From: Deinococcus planocerae
GTDB taxonomy: Bacteria > Deinococcota > Deinococci > Deinococcales > Deinococcaceae
DNA length: 20,041 nt
Assembly: GCF_002869765.1 (NCBI RefSeq)
Contig: NZ_PNOR01000051.1
Location: 1 to 20,041, forward strand
Reading direction: 5' to 3'
The stretch's first letter is position 1. Each line of letters begins with the position of its first letter. Both the position numbers and the translations under genes were made by a program. Shown piece by piece: positions 1-6,318 of this stretch. Below the pieces are notes generated by a model. The model was not told where the DNA came from and did no database searches. It worked only from the letters and a program-made list of their open reading frames with translations.

Positions 1-60
1 GGTTGGAACGGCCAGGAACTCATCTGCCAGAATGCGGACGCGCTCCCCCAGAATCTGTGA
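1..60 (+). CDS. Possible 3' end of an upstream gene (partial)
   Basis: Reading from base 1 gives 19 codons ending in TGA at 58-60, with peptide [20 protein letters not shown] 7-bp inverted repeat (CTCCCAG at 69-75, CTGGGAG at 86-92, 10-nt loop) follows the stop, as a transcript-end hairpin would, but no U-run follows it. The piece is too short to assign a family. Another frame is also open here, so this could be non-coding. Confidence 0.2.
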   Translation, partial: GWNGQELICQNADALPQNL

Positions 61-192
61 CGTAGACACTCCCAGATTTTCTCGGCTGGGAGCGCTTCCC
101 CGTCGTTATGCAGGTGCAACTCCTGAGTTTTCATCGGGTTGGTCCAGTGGTGGCCCTGAAGGGCTTGGCGGGGATCAGTGGGGTCCGGTGAA

Positions 193-239
193 CCGTTTAC
201 CCCCGTTTATCCCCGAAGGCTCGCAGGAAGGCTCGCAGG
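193..239. repeat. Two adjacent tandem direct repeats
   Basis: CCGTTTACCC (193-202) is followed at once by CCGTTTATCC (203-212). Three bases later AAGGCTCGCAGG is repeated exactly (216-227 and 228-239). The repeats are seen directly; a protein-binding role is only a guess. Confidence 0.6.
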
Positions 240-298
240 GGCCAGCACGGCTCACATCTGTGACGTGTAGACGAATGGCACTCCCTCTGCCGTAGTCC

Positions 299-328
299 CT
301 GGCACCGATCTACCTCCCCTGCTATGCT
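299..328 (+). promoter_or_regulatory. Weak candidate promoter for the first gene
   Basis: CTGGCA at 299-304 and TATGCT at 323-328 lie 18 bp apart, each matching four of six bases of the sigma-70 -35 and -10 boxes. Transcription from here would give a leader of roughly 240 nt carrying the hairpin array before the gene at 575. No other region upstream of that gene looks better, but the match is modest. Confidence 0.25.
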
Positions 329-393
329 CGATTCACCAACAGGACCCCTGTTGAACCCACCGGCCCGGCAACGTGCGCGGCGGACCTCATGCC

Positions 394-554
394 AGCCTCC
401 CTCGCGGAGGCTACCCGGCTCACCCGGGCCCTTCAAGTGCAGCGGCACCCCACATTTGCAGGTGTGGAGTGCCACCGTTTCCTTCCCGCGCGGGAAGGGG
501 TTGTTTCTCTCCGAGACTCGCGGTCAGGGTCGAGGGGCGATCAACCCTCCTGAC
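394..554 (+). promoter_or_regulatory. Structured 5' leader with five consecutive hairpins
   Basis: Five stem-loops can be drawn in a row upstream of the ribosome site at 564-568. First, a 7-bp stem at 394-412 has loop CTCGC. Second, a 5-bp stem at 414-428 has loop CTCAC. Third, an 11-position stem with one mismatch pairs 444-454 with 463-473. Fourth, an 18-bp perfect palindrome at 481-498 is followed by the U-rich stretch TTGTTTCTCTCC. Fifth, 523-528 plus 533-536 pair with 545-554, with a 4-nt bulge. The fourth could act as an intrinsic terminator or attenuator. The pairing is read directly; a regulatory RNA role is inferred. Confidence 0.5.
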
Positions 555-574
555 GGCGAGCGAAAGGAAACGAG

Positions 575-1774
575 ATGAGTGTACAGGATGCGGCGGTTTT
601 CCCCGTCAGCCTCGTCGAGCTGCTGGCCCGTGCTCGCCAGCAGCCCGGGGTGAACATCGACGAGAAGCTCTACGGGGCGCTCCTCGCCCACGAGGACACC
701 ACCGTGTGGCTCCAGGCGATGGTGCCCCTGGCCTTCAAGAAGGGTGCGGCCGTCAAGGCCGTGCCCGCCGCGAGAAGTCAGTGGGAATCCAAGGCCCGGG
801 ACGTGGCCATCCGCGCCGTCTTCGCCACGGCGAAGCATGTCAAGGAAGGTGACGTCATGGTGCCCGGGCGCGGCAAGGTGTTTGTCCGTCGGGACGACAT
901 GCTCCAGCCTAGTGTCCATTACGGTCTGACCCAGGGGGACGTGGATTACACGGCACTCGCCGCGCTTCAGCGTCTGCACGGCGTGGGCTACACGCTCGAC
1001 GCCGAGGAGATGCAGGCGCAAGCCGATGCTGCTGACGCCCAGCGGGACTGGGCACACGCCGAGCACGAACTGCAAGGTGTGGACGCCGACCTCAAGGCGC
1101 TCGGCATCTTTGCCGACAACGCCGAGGACGCCGCCGCGCAACTGGTGGCAGCGGGGAACCCCGACCCCGAATTGCTGGCCCGGCTCGAAGCCCTGGTCCG
1201 CGGCCACGGGGGCAATCCCATACGCGATTACGGAACGTTTCAGGCGCAGGCCTGGTACGAGCCGGACCCGCAGCCGGGCAGAAGCGTGCAGCCCCGCGCC
1301 CTTCACCCCAGGGTGGAAGAAGCGCTGGCCGGCGCCCTGTTCGTCACGGGTGACTGGGAGAGCCTCCGGGTGCCCCGCCCCCTGAAAGCCGAGGCGTTCG
1401 ACCGGCTGGTCGAACTCTTCACCGCCGCCTTGAAGCGCAAGCAGGTGCCGGTGGTGGCCGCCGACACCGACGACCTCGTCGGCAGGGCTGCCGTCATGGC
1501 CGCCCGCCGTCTCGGCCTGAAGACCGTGGCCGTGCAACTTGCCGGGTGGGAGTTCAAACCTGCCCGGATGCAGATGCGCTGGTGCGAGCGTACGCCCAGC
1601 GGTGTGGACGTTCCGGTCGCCCGTGCGGAACTGCAGGTGCGTCTCGCCGAGCTGGTGGGCGAAGTGTGCAGCCTCGGAGAAGTGGACGACATCCTCGCCC
1701 ACAATCTCACCCGTCAGGGCAAGCCCAGGGCGGCGCTTGACGCCTCCTGGACCAGGCACAACGGCCTGTACTGA
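575..1774 (+). CDS. Conserved-looking hypothetical protein, 399 aa
   Basis: I do not recognise the family. The protein is soluble, with no signal peptide or membrane segment. It has an N-terminal half, then an Ala/Glu/Asp-rich helical stretch around residues 145-215 that could form a coiled region. The C-terminal half contains an alternating hydrophobic segment near residues 298-325 (VVAADTDDLVGRAA, then LGLKTVAVQL) that resembles a strand-helix-strand Rossmann-type unit. The ATG is chosen because AAGGA at 564-568 lies 6 nt upstream and the frame is open for the full length. It is the first gene of the block that includes the SLOG and sigma-like genes, and it follows the hairpin-rich leader, so its translation may be controlled there. 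A plasmid accessory role is likely, but no function can be claimed. Confidence 0.75.
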   Translation: MSVQDAAVFPVSLVELLARARQQPGVNIDEKLYGALLAHEDTTVWLQAMVPLAFKKGAAVKAVPAARSQWESKARDVAIRAVFATAKHVKEGDVMVPGRGKVFVRRDDMLQPSVHYGLTQGDVDYTALAALQRLHGVGYTLDAEEMQAQADAADAQRDWAHAEHELQGVDADLKALGIFADNAEDAAAQLVAAGNPDPELLARLEALVRGHGGNPIRDYGTFQAQAWYEPDPQPGRSVQPRALHPRVEEALAGALFVTGDWESLRVPRPLKAEAFDRLVELFTAALKRKQVPVVAADTDDLVGRAAVMAARRLGLKTVAVQLAGWEFKPARMQMRWCERTPSGVDVPVARAELQVRLAELVGEVCSLGEVDDILAHNLTRQGKPRAALDASWTRHNGLY

Positions 1775-1807
1775 CCCCTCCCAGGGCCTCTTGGTCCGCC
1801 ACCCCCA

Positions 1808-1849
1808 TGCAAGACCGGGGGGCGCGAGGCGCGGATCCCCGGCGAGGAG
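1808..1849 (+). promoter_or_regulatory. Leader hairpin motif, copy A
   Basis: TGCAAGACCGGGGG (1808-1821) begins a hairpin in which CCGGGG (1815-1820) pairs with CCCCGG (1837-1842). The ribosome site GAGGAG (1844-1849) follows directly. The same 14-mer and the same arrangement recur before the SLOG gene, and a related form precedes the sigma-like gene. This suggests a shared post-transcriptional control. Confidence 0.45.
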
Positions 1850-1856
1850 TACAGGA

Positions 1857-1961
1857 ATGTCCCCCAAAATCGAGGCCCTGCTGGGCCTGCTCGGCAGGAT
1901 CGGCTGCGGAGTGTTCGCCCTGTTCATCTTCCTGGGGTACTTCACGGTGCCAAGGGAGTGA
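1857..1961 (+). CDS. Tiny single-pass membrane peptide, 34 aa
   Basis: ATG at 1857 has a strong ribosome site, GAGGAG at 1844-1849. The product is a short polar start (MSPKIEALLGLLGR), one hydrophobic helix (IGCGVFALFIFLGYF) and a short tail ending PRE. It lies four bases before the start of a second tiny membrane-peptide gene, so the pair is probably co-translated. Good ribosome sites, a clean helix and the tandem arrangement argue that it is real despite its size. The family is unknown. Small toxins, holin-like peptides and subunits that tune a larger membrane complex all look like this, and nothing in the sequence chooses between them. Confidence 0.6.
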   Translation: MSPKIEALLGLLGRIGCGVFALFIFLGYFTVPRE

Positions 1962-1965
1962 ACGC

Positions 1966-2061
1966 ATGAGTCTGCCAGCCGCAGCCGTGGCGACCACCCT
2001 GCTCCTCTACGGAGCGTGCATCGGCTTCTCCCTGTTCTGGCGGACCTTTTTCCGCAGGTAA
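1966..2061 (+). CDS. Tiny single-pass membrane peptide, 31 aa
   Basis: ATG at 1966 follows the upstream TGA by four bases and has AAGGGAG at 1952-1958 as ribosome site, inside the end of the previous gene. The peptide is almost entirely one membrane helix (from about residue 4 to 24, AAAVATTLLLYGACIGFSLF) and ends in a basic tail, WRTFFRR. The positive tail predicts the C-terminus stays in the cytoplasm. It is not obviously a duplicate of its neighbour, since the sequences differ apart from the general plan. Function is unknown. It could be a partner of the 34-aa peptide or a small accessory of a membrane complex. Confidence 0.6.
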   Translation: MSLPAAAVATTLLLYGACIGFSLFWRTFFRR

Positions 2062-2121
2062 GCTGCCGCGGCGCTTCCAACCACAGTTCTCTTCCGGGCG
2101 TCCGCGCGCCCGTCACCCCTC

Positions 2122-2165
2122 TGCAAGACCGGGGGTGTGACGCGACACGCGCCCCCGGCAAGGAG
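2122..2165 (+). promoter_or_regulatory. Leader hairpin motif, copy B
   Basis: TGCAAGACCGGGGG (2122-2135) is identical to the 14-mer before the 34-aa peptide gene. CCGGGGG (2129-2135) pairs with CCCCCGG (2152-2158), and the ribosome site AAGGAGA (2159-2165) begins at the foot of the stem. The bases inside the stem differ from copy A but still allow pairing, which favours a selected structure over a chance repeat. Confidence 0.5.
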
Positions 2166-2172
2166 ACCTGCG

Positions 2173-3246
2173 ATGGACAAGACGATCCTGCTGGGCGACC
2201 TCACCGCCCTGCGCCCCAGCCACCCTGGCGTGACCGACTTCCTGACCGGGAAGTTCGTGATTGCCGGAACCGGACACCGCCCCGACAAACTCGGTGGGTT
2301 CGGCCTGGAGGCACTCGAAGCGCTCATTGAGGTTGCCAGGGGTTACCTCCTCAAGCTCAGGCCTGACGTCGTCATCACGGGAATGGCGCTCGGCTGGGAC
2401 ACCGCCCTGGCGGCCGCCGCTCTCGGGCTGCGGATTCCCTACGTCGCCGCCTTGCCCTTCCCCCGCCAGGCCTCGCGCTGGCCGCAACTCGACCAGGAAC
2501 GCCACCTCGGACTCCTGAAGCGTGCCGCGCTGGTGGTCTGTGTGGGTTCGGACGACCTGGCCGATGCGGACATCCGCTCCGCGATGCAGTGGCGCAACGA
2601 GTTCATGGTCGACCATGCTCACCTGCTCCTCGCGTGTTTCGACGGCAGCGCCGGTGGCACCGCGGGCTGCGTTAAGGATGCCGTGGAGCAGGGCAAAACG
2701 GTCGTCAACACTTACCGAAAGTGGGAAGAGGTGACACGCTCGATGCAGGCCGAGCAGGTCGTGACCGCCGCAACGGTTCACCACCCCGAGTTCGGCAGCG
2801 GTGTCCTGCGCGGTAAGACCGAGATGAAGCACGGCCCGTGCCTCATCGTGGATTTCGAGCACTGCACCGCCATCGTCCCCGAGGCGAGCGTGCGTGAGCA
2901 GGCGAGGGCAGCCTTGGAAGGAGACCTTCCGAGGATCGTCCACCCGAAGTTCGGAGAAGGCACTGTTCTCCAGAAGGTTGCCACCGTGCTGGGCGAGATG
3001 ACCCGGGTGTCTTTCGAGAGTGGACCCCGAACGCTTCTGACCCCCACGGAACGACCTACGAGCCACCCTCTCCGCGAGCGTGCGCCAAATCCTCCGGCCT
3101 TTGAGATCGGGCAGCAGGTGGCCCACCCCATTTATGGACGGGGTGACATCGTCGCCGTCAGCTCGACTGCGCTGGGAGAAGCCGCGACCGTCGCTTTTCC
3201 GAGCAGCACCCAGAAACTCCTGATGACCAGCCTCCAGCCGGTCTAG
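2173..3246 (+). CDS. SLOG-domain protein with three C-terminal Tudor-like repeats, 357 aa
   Basis: Residues 27-180 look like a SLOG (DprA/LOG/YspA-type) Rossmann domain. Visible are KFVIAGTGHRPDKLGG with the typical nucleotide-binding glycine loop, PDVVITGMALGWDTALA, the strand RAALVVCVG, and ACFDGSAGGTAGCVKDA near residues 155-170. This superfamily binds nucleotides, nucleotide derivatives or DNA. Residues 202-240, 255-290 and 312-357 repeat the pattern V-x-HPxFGxGxV followed by V-x-F. This resembles the small Tudor-like fold at the C-terminus of UvrD/PcrA, which contacts RNA polymerase. The fusion suggests a nucleotide-sensing or DNA-binding module linked to the transcription machinery; that link is inference. 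ATG at 2173 is chosen for AAGGAGA 7 nt upstream; an in-frame ATG at 2137 sits inside the leader hairpin and lacks a ribosome site. A sigma-like gene follows. Confidence 0.75.
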   Translation: MDKTILLGDLTALRPSHPGVTDFLTGKFVIAGTGHRPDKLGGFGLEALEALIEVARGYLLKLRPDVVITGMALGWDTALAAAALGLRIPYVAALPFPRQASRWPQLDQERHLGLLKRAALVVCVGSDDLADADIRSAMQWRNEFMVDHAHLLLACFDGSAGGTAGCVKDAVEQGKTVVNTYRKWEEVTRSMQAEQVVTAATVHHPEFGSGVLRGKTEMKHGPCLIVDFEHCTAIVPEASVREQARAALEGDLPRIVHPKFGEGTVLQKVATVLGEMTRVSFESGPRTLLTPTERPTSHPLRERAPNPPAFEIGQQVAHPIYGRGDIVAVSSTALGEAATVAFPSSTQKLLMTSLQPV

Positions 3247-3265
3247 TTCCAGCAAGGGCCAACTT

Positions 3266-3338
3266 CCCCCGGGACAGCGCGCGTCCTCAGCCTCCAGTTC
3301 ACCGGGGGCGCGGCGCGACAGCGACCCTCGAAGAGGAG
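3266..3338 (+). promoter_or_regulatory. Leader hairpin motif, variant C
   Basis: CCCCCGG (3266-3272) can pair with CCGGGGG (3302-3308) across a 29-nt loop. From 3301 the sequence ACCGGGGGCGCGGCGCG resembles the A copy (ACCGGGGGGCGCGAGGCGCG), and both lead to GAGGAGTAC, the ribosome site region (3333-3341 here). The resemblance of leaders before three successive genes suggests common control. Confidence 0.4.
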
Positions 3339-3345
3339 TACCCAC

Positions 3346-4689
3346 ATGGCCACCGCCACCCTGACCTCCAAGCTCAACAGCCGTACTGCCGCTCCTGCCT
3401 TCACCACTCCCGCGGACGACTTCGAACTCGCCCGCCGAACCGCCGAACAGGACTTCGTCCTGCTCAGTGATGCGGAAACGCTCCGGCTTGCGGGCATCCT
3501 GGCGAGCGAGGACAGCACGGCACTCCAGAAGGAGTACGCCTACACGCTGCTGCACCGCGCCCTCAGTCCCATCGCACTGCTGGCGGCACGTGAACAGGCA
3601 GGGAATTTCGTCAGCTTCTCCGCTGCCCACAGCGCCGCGCTGATCAGCCTCTGGCGCGTCGTGCAGCGCTGGGATCCCAAGCGAGGCATGAGACTCTCCG
3701 CCTTCGTGCGCTTCACGCTGCCGGTCGAGCTGGAACGTGAACGCAAGGAAGCTGAAGCCATCAGCCGCAGCGACTGGTCCCATATCGCAGTCAGGGCGGC
3801 GATCCACGAGATCATTCAGAGCGGCCATAACCGCCCCTTCATGACCGCCTACAGCGACACCCAGGGTGAAACCCTTGCCCCCCTGCTCCGCCGTCCCGGT
3901 CTCCCCGCCCCGCTCGTGCTCCGCTTCCCGGCCCACACCACCGTCAGCCTTCAGGCGGGCCTCACGGTGCGGACTCCCCCGGAGAAGGTCGAGAACGGTG
4001 CCGGCAAACCCCAGCCCAACCCGCTGCTGTCCTGGTTCTCCGGCCACAAGTCCATCACGGTCAGAACCTTTCCCAAGCCCCGCAACTGGCCCCGCAAGAC
4101 CACGCGTGCCAGGACCGGGTACAAGGTGAGGCAGTTGCAGGACGTGGGGGAAGCCTTCCGCTCCACCGTGTTCGGCAGCAAGTTCACCTCCCGCTTGATG
4201 CAGACGCGCGTCTTCAGTCGTCCTCCACGACCCATCCGTGAGGAAGACGTCACGCCCCGCATGGTTCAGGACGTGATGCGCCAGAACCGCAAGCTCAAAG
4301 GTCAGCCCTTCGACGAGCAGGCCTGGAGCGTCACGCGAATCGGAGCCCTGATGGACGAGCTGTACACCGTCACCTCCTATGACGTCACCATTCAGGACGA
4401 CGAAGGAGATGAAACCCGCTTGATCGATTTCCTTGCCGCCCCCGATCAGGTCGACGAGGAGTTCCCTGAAGAAGAGTTCGATCCCGAGCAGGTGCAAGAC
4501 GCCGCGCGGATCACCGAACGCCTTCAGAAAACGGGACTGTGGGAGATCGCGATGAAAATCCCCCTGCACAGGTTCCTGCTCGCCTACCGCGCTGGCCGCC
4601 CCGGGTTCTGCACGCTGTGCTCCCGGTACGGTATTCGCGTCAGGCACGCCACCGAGATCATGGGGGCCATCGAAGCGACCCTTCGCTGA
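3346..4689 (+). CDS. Divergent sigma-70-like protein, 447 aa
   Basis: Residues about 66-137 read like sigma region 2. A helix runs TLLHRALSPIALLAARE, then comes ALISLWRVVQRWDPKRGMRL followed by SAFVRFTLPVELERER, matching the family pattern of a helix, FDPxRGxxFSTYA and a following helix. Residues about 300-375 resemble region 3, with a helical TPRMVQDVM segment and then DVTIQDDEGDETRLIDFL, close to the usual SLDxPxGDD...LxD signature. A C-terminal helical segment (405-445) may be a worn region 4. A long insert (about 150-290) separates regions 2 and 3. The promoter-melting aromatic set is not clearly conserved, so it may bind core polymerase weakly or act as an anti-sigma-like decoy. ATG at 3346 follows GAGGAG by 7 nt. 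It is the last gene before a strong terminator. Its role as a plasmid-specific transcription factor is inferred. Confidence 0.55.
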   Translation: MATATLTSKLNSRTAAPAFTTPADDFELARRTAEQDFVLLSDAETLRLAGILASEDSTALQKEYAYTLLHRALSPIALLAAREQAGNFVSFSAAHSAALISLWRVVQRWDPKRGMRLSAFVRFTLPVELERERKEAEAISRSDWSHIAVRAAIHEIIQSGHNRPFMTAYSDTQGETLAPLLRRPGLPAPLVLRFPAHTTVSLQAGLTVRTPPEKVENGAGKPQPNPLLSWFSGHKSITVRTFPKPRNWPRKTTRARTGYKVRQLQDVGEAFRSTVFGSKFTSRLMQTRVFSRPPRPIREEDVTPRMVQDVMRQNRKLKGQPFDEQAWSVTRIGALMDELYTVTSYDVTIQDDEGDETRLIDFLAAPDQVDEEFPEEEFDPEQVQDAARITERLQKTGLWEIAMKIPLHRFLLAYRAGRPGFCTLCSRYGIRVRHATEIMGAIEATLR

Positions 4690-4712
4690 GCCTTTTCCCA
4701 GAAGTTCCACCC

Positions 4713-4750
4713 GCAACCTACTGCTGGTTGCCAACGCGTACTGCTCGCGT
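4713..4750 (+). repeat. Two tandem hairpins with identical loops
   Basis: GCAACC (4713-4718) and GGTTGC (4726-4731) enclose loop TACTGCT. ACGCG (4734-4738) and CGCGT (4746-4750) enclose the same loop, TACTGCT. The stems differ in sequence but pair perfectly, while the 7-nt loop is kept. That is the pattern expected of RNA-binding sites. They lie 23 nt after the sigma-like stop codon and just before the terminator. Confidence 0.5.
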
Positions 4751-4751
4751 C

Positions 4752-4787
4752 GCCCTTCAATCTCCGGATTGTCGGGCAACTTTTTTT
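4752..4787 (+). terminator. Intrinsic terminator after the sigma-like gene
   Basis: GCCC (4752-4755) pairs with GGGC (4774-4777). Inside, CAATC (4758-4762) pairs with GATTG (4767-4771) around TCCG. Seven U residues (4781-4787) follow AAC. Alternatively GTTGCC (4727-4732) can pair with GGCAAC (4775-4780) directly before the U-run, and this excludes the first TACTGCT hairpin. Confidence 0.75.
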
Positions 4788-4840
4788 GGGGCCTGGAGAG
4801 GGACTTGACAGCGGCACCAGGGTGTTGAGAAGGTCCGGGT

Positions 4841-5566
4841 ATGGACGAGCAGAAGATCATCACGCGGTACCTGCAGGAATATGGCCTGCTGGGGGTCTAC
4901 ATCGACCACACGCCGCACGGGGACTATCCGCTGCTGCATCTCCGGGGGCGGCTGGACCTGGACCTGCTCATCGAGACCCCTCACCTCGGCCGGGCGGCGG
5001 CGCAGACAGGCACGCTGGCCGGCCTGTGGGCGGGGGAGCAGGTCGGCGTTCACACGGCACAGCCAGGCGCCCTCGAGATCGAGTCCTCCCATCCGGAGCT
5101 CGCGGACCTGATACGTCAGCACGTCACCAATGCGGCCCAGGACATCCAGCGCGCCTTCCGTCTGGTTGATCTCCTGGAGGGGCCGGACCACGGGCTGGAA
5201 AGCCTGACGTTGCGGGCCGAGCACCCGGAATGGGAGGAACCGCTGGACCTGTCCCGGCAGCTCGGCACCGCGACGCCGCTTGAAGGAGGCTCGCAAAGCC
5301 TCTCACGGGATGAGCGGCTCGACCGGGCCCGGGCCCTGCGGGGCCAGACGGTCATGGATACCTTCGACGTGCGGGCGCTGCGGCAGGCGGAAGCCGAGCA
5401 GGAACGCGTGTTGCTGCACTTCCCGCCTCCCCGGGACAGTGAGCAGGACCCGGAACCTCGCCTCTCCGACGAGGACGTCCAGGCGCTCGCGTGGCAAGAA
5501 CGCCTGCTGCGGGTGGAGGGTGCGGGCGAGCCGGGGGACCGGCTGGAGGACGACCTGCTCTTCTGA
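4841..5566 (+). CDS. Hypothetical protein, 241 aa
   Basis: I do not recognise the family. The protein is acidic and soluble, with no signal peptide or membrane helix. The first 75 residues alternate strands and turns (YGLLGVYIDHTPHG, then YPLLHLRGRLDLDLLIE). The middle is helical (about 85-115, LADLIRQHVTNAAQDIQRAF). The C-terminal third is rich in Glu, Asp and Arg and probably extended or helical. ATG at 4841 is supported by AGAAGG (4828-4833) 7 nt upstream. It is the first gene after the strong terminator and heads the cluster leading to the lipoprotein and VirB9-like genes. It may therefore be a cytoplasmic accessory to the secretion system, but no residue pattern proves this. Confidence 0.65.
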   Translation: MDEQKIITRYLQEYGLLGVYIDHTPHGDYPLLHLRGRLDLDLLIETPHLGRAAAQTGTLAGLWAGEQVGVHTAQPGALEIESSHPELADLIRQHVTNAAQDIQRAFRLVDLLEGPDHGLESLTLRAEHPEWEEPLDLSRQLGTATPLEGGSQSLSRDERLDRARALRGQTVMDTFDVRALRQAEAEQERVLLHFPPPRDSEQDPEPRLSDEDVQALAWQERLLRVEGAGEPGDRLEDDLLF

Positions 5567-5605
5567 AGCGAGGCGTCCAACCTGACCTGCACACATGCTG
5601 GGGAC

Positions 5606-5926
5606 GTGAGCACCAGGCTTCTCCGGATCACCCGCCCAGCGCCGCTGCTGCCGACCGAGTGCGCCCTGCAAAGTGAGGATGAACTCTCCTCACATCTGCG
5701 GGCGCACATCGTGGCTTTTACGGCTGCGCCCGAGGCGCAGGCGATCGCGCGGGCCCTCTGGTCGCAGGGGGAAGTCAGGGACAGCCTGACCCGGACGCAT
5801 TACCTCTGCCGGGAGGCGACGGGGGAGCTGACGGCCTGCCCGCACTGTGACCAGGCCGTGCCCGAGGTGGTGCACGGCGGGGTGAGAAGCGCCTGGTGCT
5901 CGTGCCTGCAAGGAGAATGGCTATGA
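5606..5926 (+). CDS. Small cysteine-rich protein, possible zinc-binding, 106 aa
   Basis: The C-terminal part carries CPHC about 20 residues before a CSC pair (CPHCDQAVPEVVHGG, then WCSC), a pattern that could hold one zinc ion. A further Cys lies near residue 68 (YLCRE). The rest is helical (LRAHIVAFTAAPEAQAIARAL). The GTG start at 5606 is the only reasonable one in frame, but GGGGA at 5601-5604 is too close for a good ribosome site. Initiation may be weak, or coupled to the upstream gene that ends 39 bp earlier. The stop overlaps the start of the lipoprotein gene (ATGA), indicating co-translation. Function is unknown. Confidence 0.55.
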   Translation: MSTRLLRITRPAPLLPTECALQSEDELSSHLRAHIVAFTAAPEAQAIARALWSQGEVRDSLTRTHYLCREATGELTACPHCDQAVPEVVHGGVRSAWCSCLQGEWL

Positions 5927-6318
5927 ACAGATCGCTGCTGCTCCCGCTGGCCCTCGCGCTCACGGCGTGTGGGGCGGCGGGCTCCGGTTTCGAGAATCCC
6001 TTCGGCGCTCCCCAGGTCCCGGCCCTGACCCTGACCGTGACGCCCCCCACGCTCACCCTCGCGCCCGGCGCCACGGCACACGTTGGCGTCGCCGCCTTCA
6101 GTGGGAGCGTTGCCCTCGGGACACCCGTGCTCGAACCGGTCGAGATCGCGGGGATCCGCGCGATCCCGGACGCCAGCGGCATGACCGTCAGCGTGAGCGG
6201 GAGTGCCATCCTCGGCAGCTACAGCCTGCCCGTCCGGGGCCTCTCCAGTCGGGGGCAGGGCCAGACCGTGCTCGACGTCGTGGTGGGGTCCCGGCAGGCC
6301 GGAGGGTCGGGCCAGTGA
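5923..6318 (+). CDS. Lipoprotein, 131 aa, VirB7 position
   Basis: The N-terminus is a classic lipoprotein signal: Met-Asn-Arg, a Leu/Ala-rich core, and lipobox LTAC with Cys near residue 16. The mature part begins with a flexible Gly/Ala/Pro stretch. It continues as a probable beta-sandwich (ALTLTVTPPTLTLAPGATAH, later MTVSVSGSAILGSYSLPVRG), similar in style to bacterial Ig-like surface domains. ATG 5923 is preferred over ATG 5917 because AAGGAG (5910-5915) is 7 nt away. It overlaps the upstream stop by ATGA and the next start by GTGA. A lipoprotein directly before a secreted VirB9-like protein matches the VirB7-VirB9 arrangement, although it is longer than typical VirB7. That role is inferred from context. 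Confidence 0.7.
   Translation: MNRSLLLPLALALTACGAAGSGFENPFGAPQVPALTLTVTPPTLTLAPGATAHVGVAAFSGSVALGTPVLEPVEIAGIRAIPDASGMTVSVSGSAILGSYSLPVRGLSSRGQGQTVLDVVVGSRQAGGSGQ

Larger units (their letters stand above)
61..393. other. Gene-poor stretch with short repeats
   Basis: I see no convincing gene here. It holds two back-to-back tandem repeats: CCGTTTAYCC twice at 193-212, and AAGGCTCGCAGG twice at 216-239. A near-identical motif also occurs twice about 200 bp apart: ATCTGTGACGTAGAC at 53-67 and ATCTGTGACGTGTAGAC at 256-272. Such closely packed direct repeats can be protein-binding sites, for example iterons or operators. No replication or partition gene is in view to support one role. An open frame at 32-295 lacks a ribosome site and looks like chance coding in GC-rich DNA. 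Confidence 0.4.

Noticed and set aside
203..212. DnaA-box-like TTATCC within the tandem repeat
   Set aside because: Only about seven of nine bases match TTATCCACA, in a single copy, and no replication gene is nearby.
32..295. 87-codon open frame at the left edge
   Set aside because: No ribosome site, Pro/Arg/Gly-rich composition, and it runs through tandem repeats.
524..2161. 545-codon open frame on the minus strand
   Set aside because: It is antisense to the 399-aa gene and the two tiny membrane-peptide genes, all of which have good ribosome sites; no recognisable domain.
4805..4810. Perfect TTGACA before the 241-aa gene
   Set aside because: No -10-like hexamer occurs 15-19 bp downstream, so I do not call a promoter.
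2113..4863. 916-codon open frame on the minus strand
   Set aside because: It lies antisense to the SLOG and sigma-like genes, crosses their intergenic leader and terminator, and shows no family motif. It is a by-product of GC-rich codon use.
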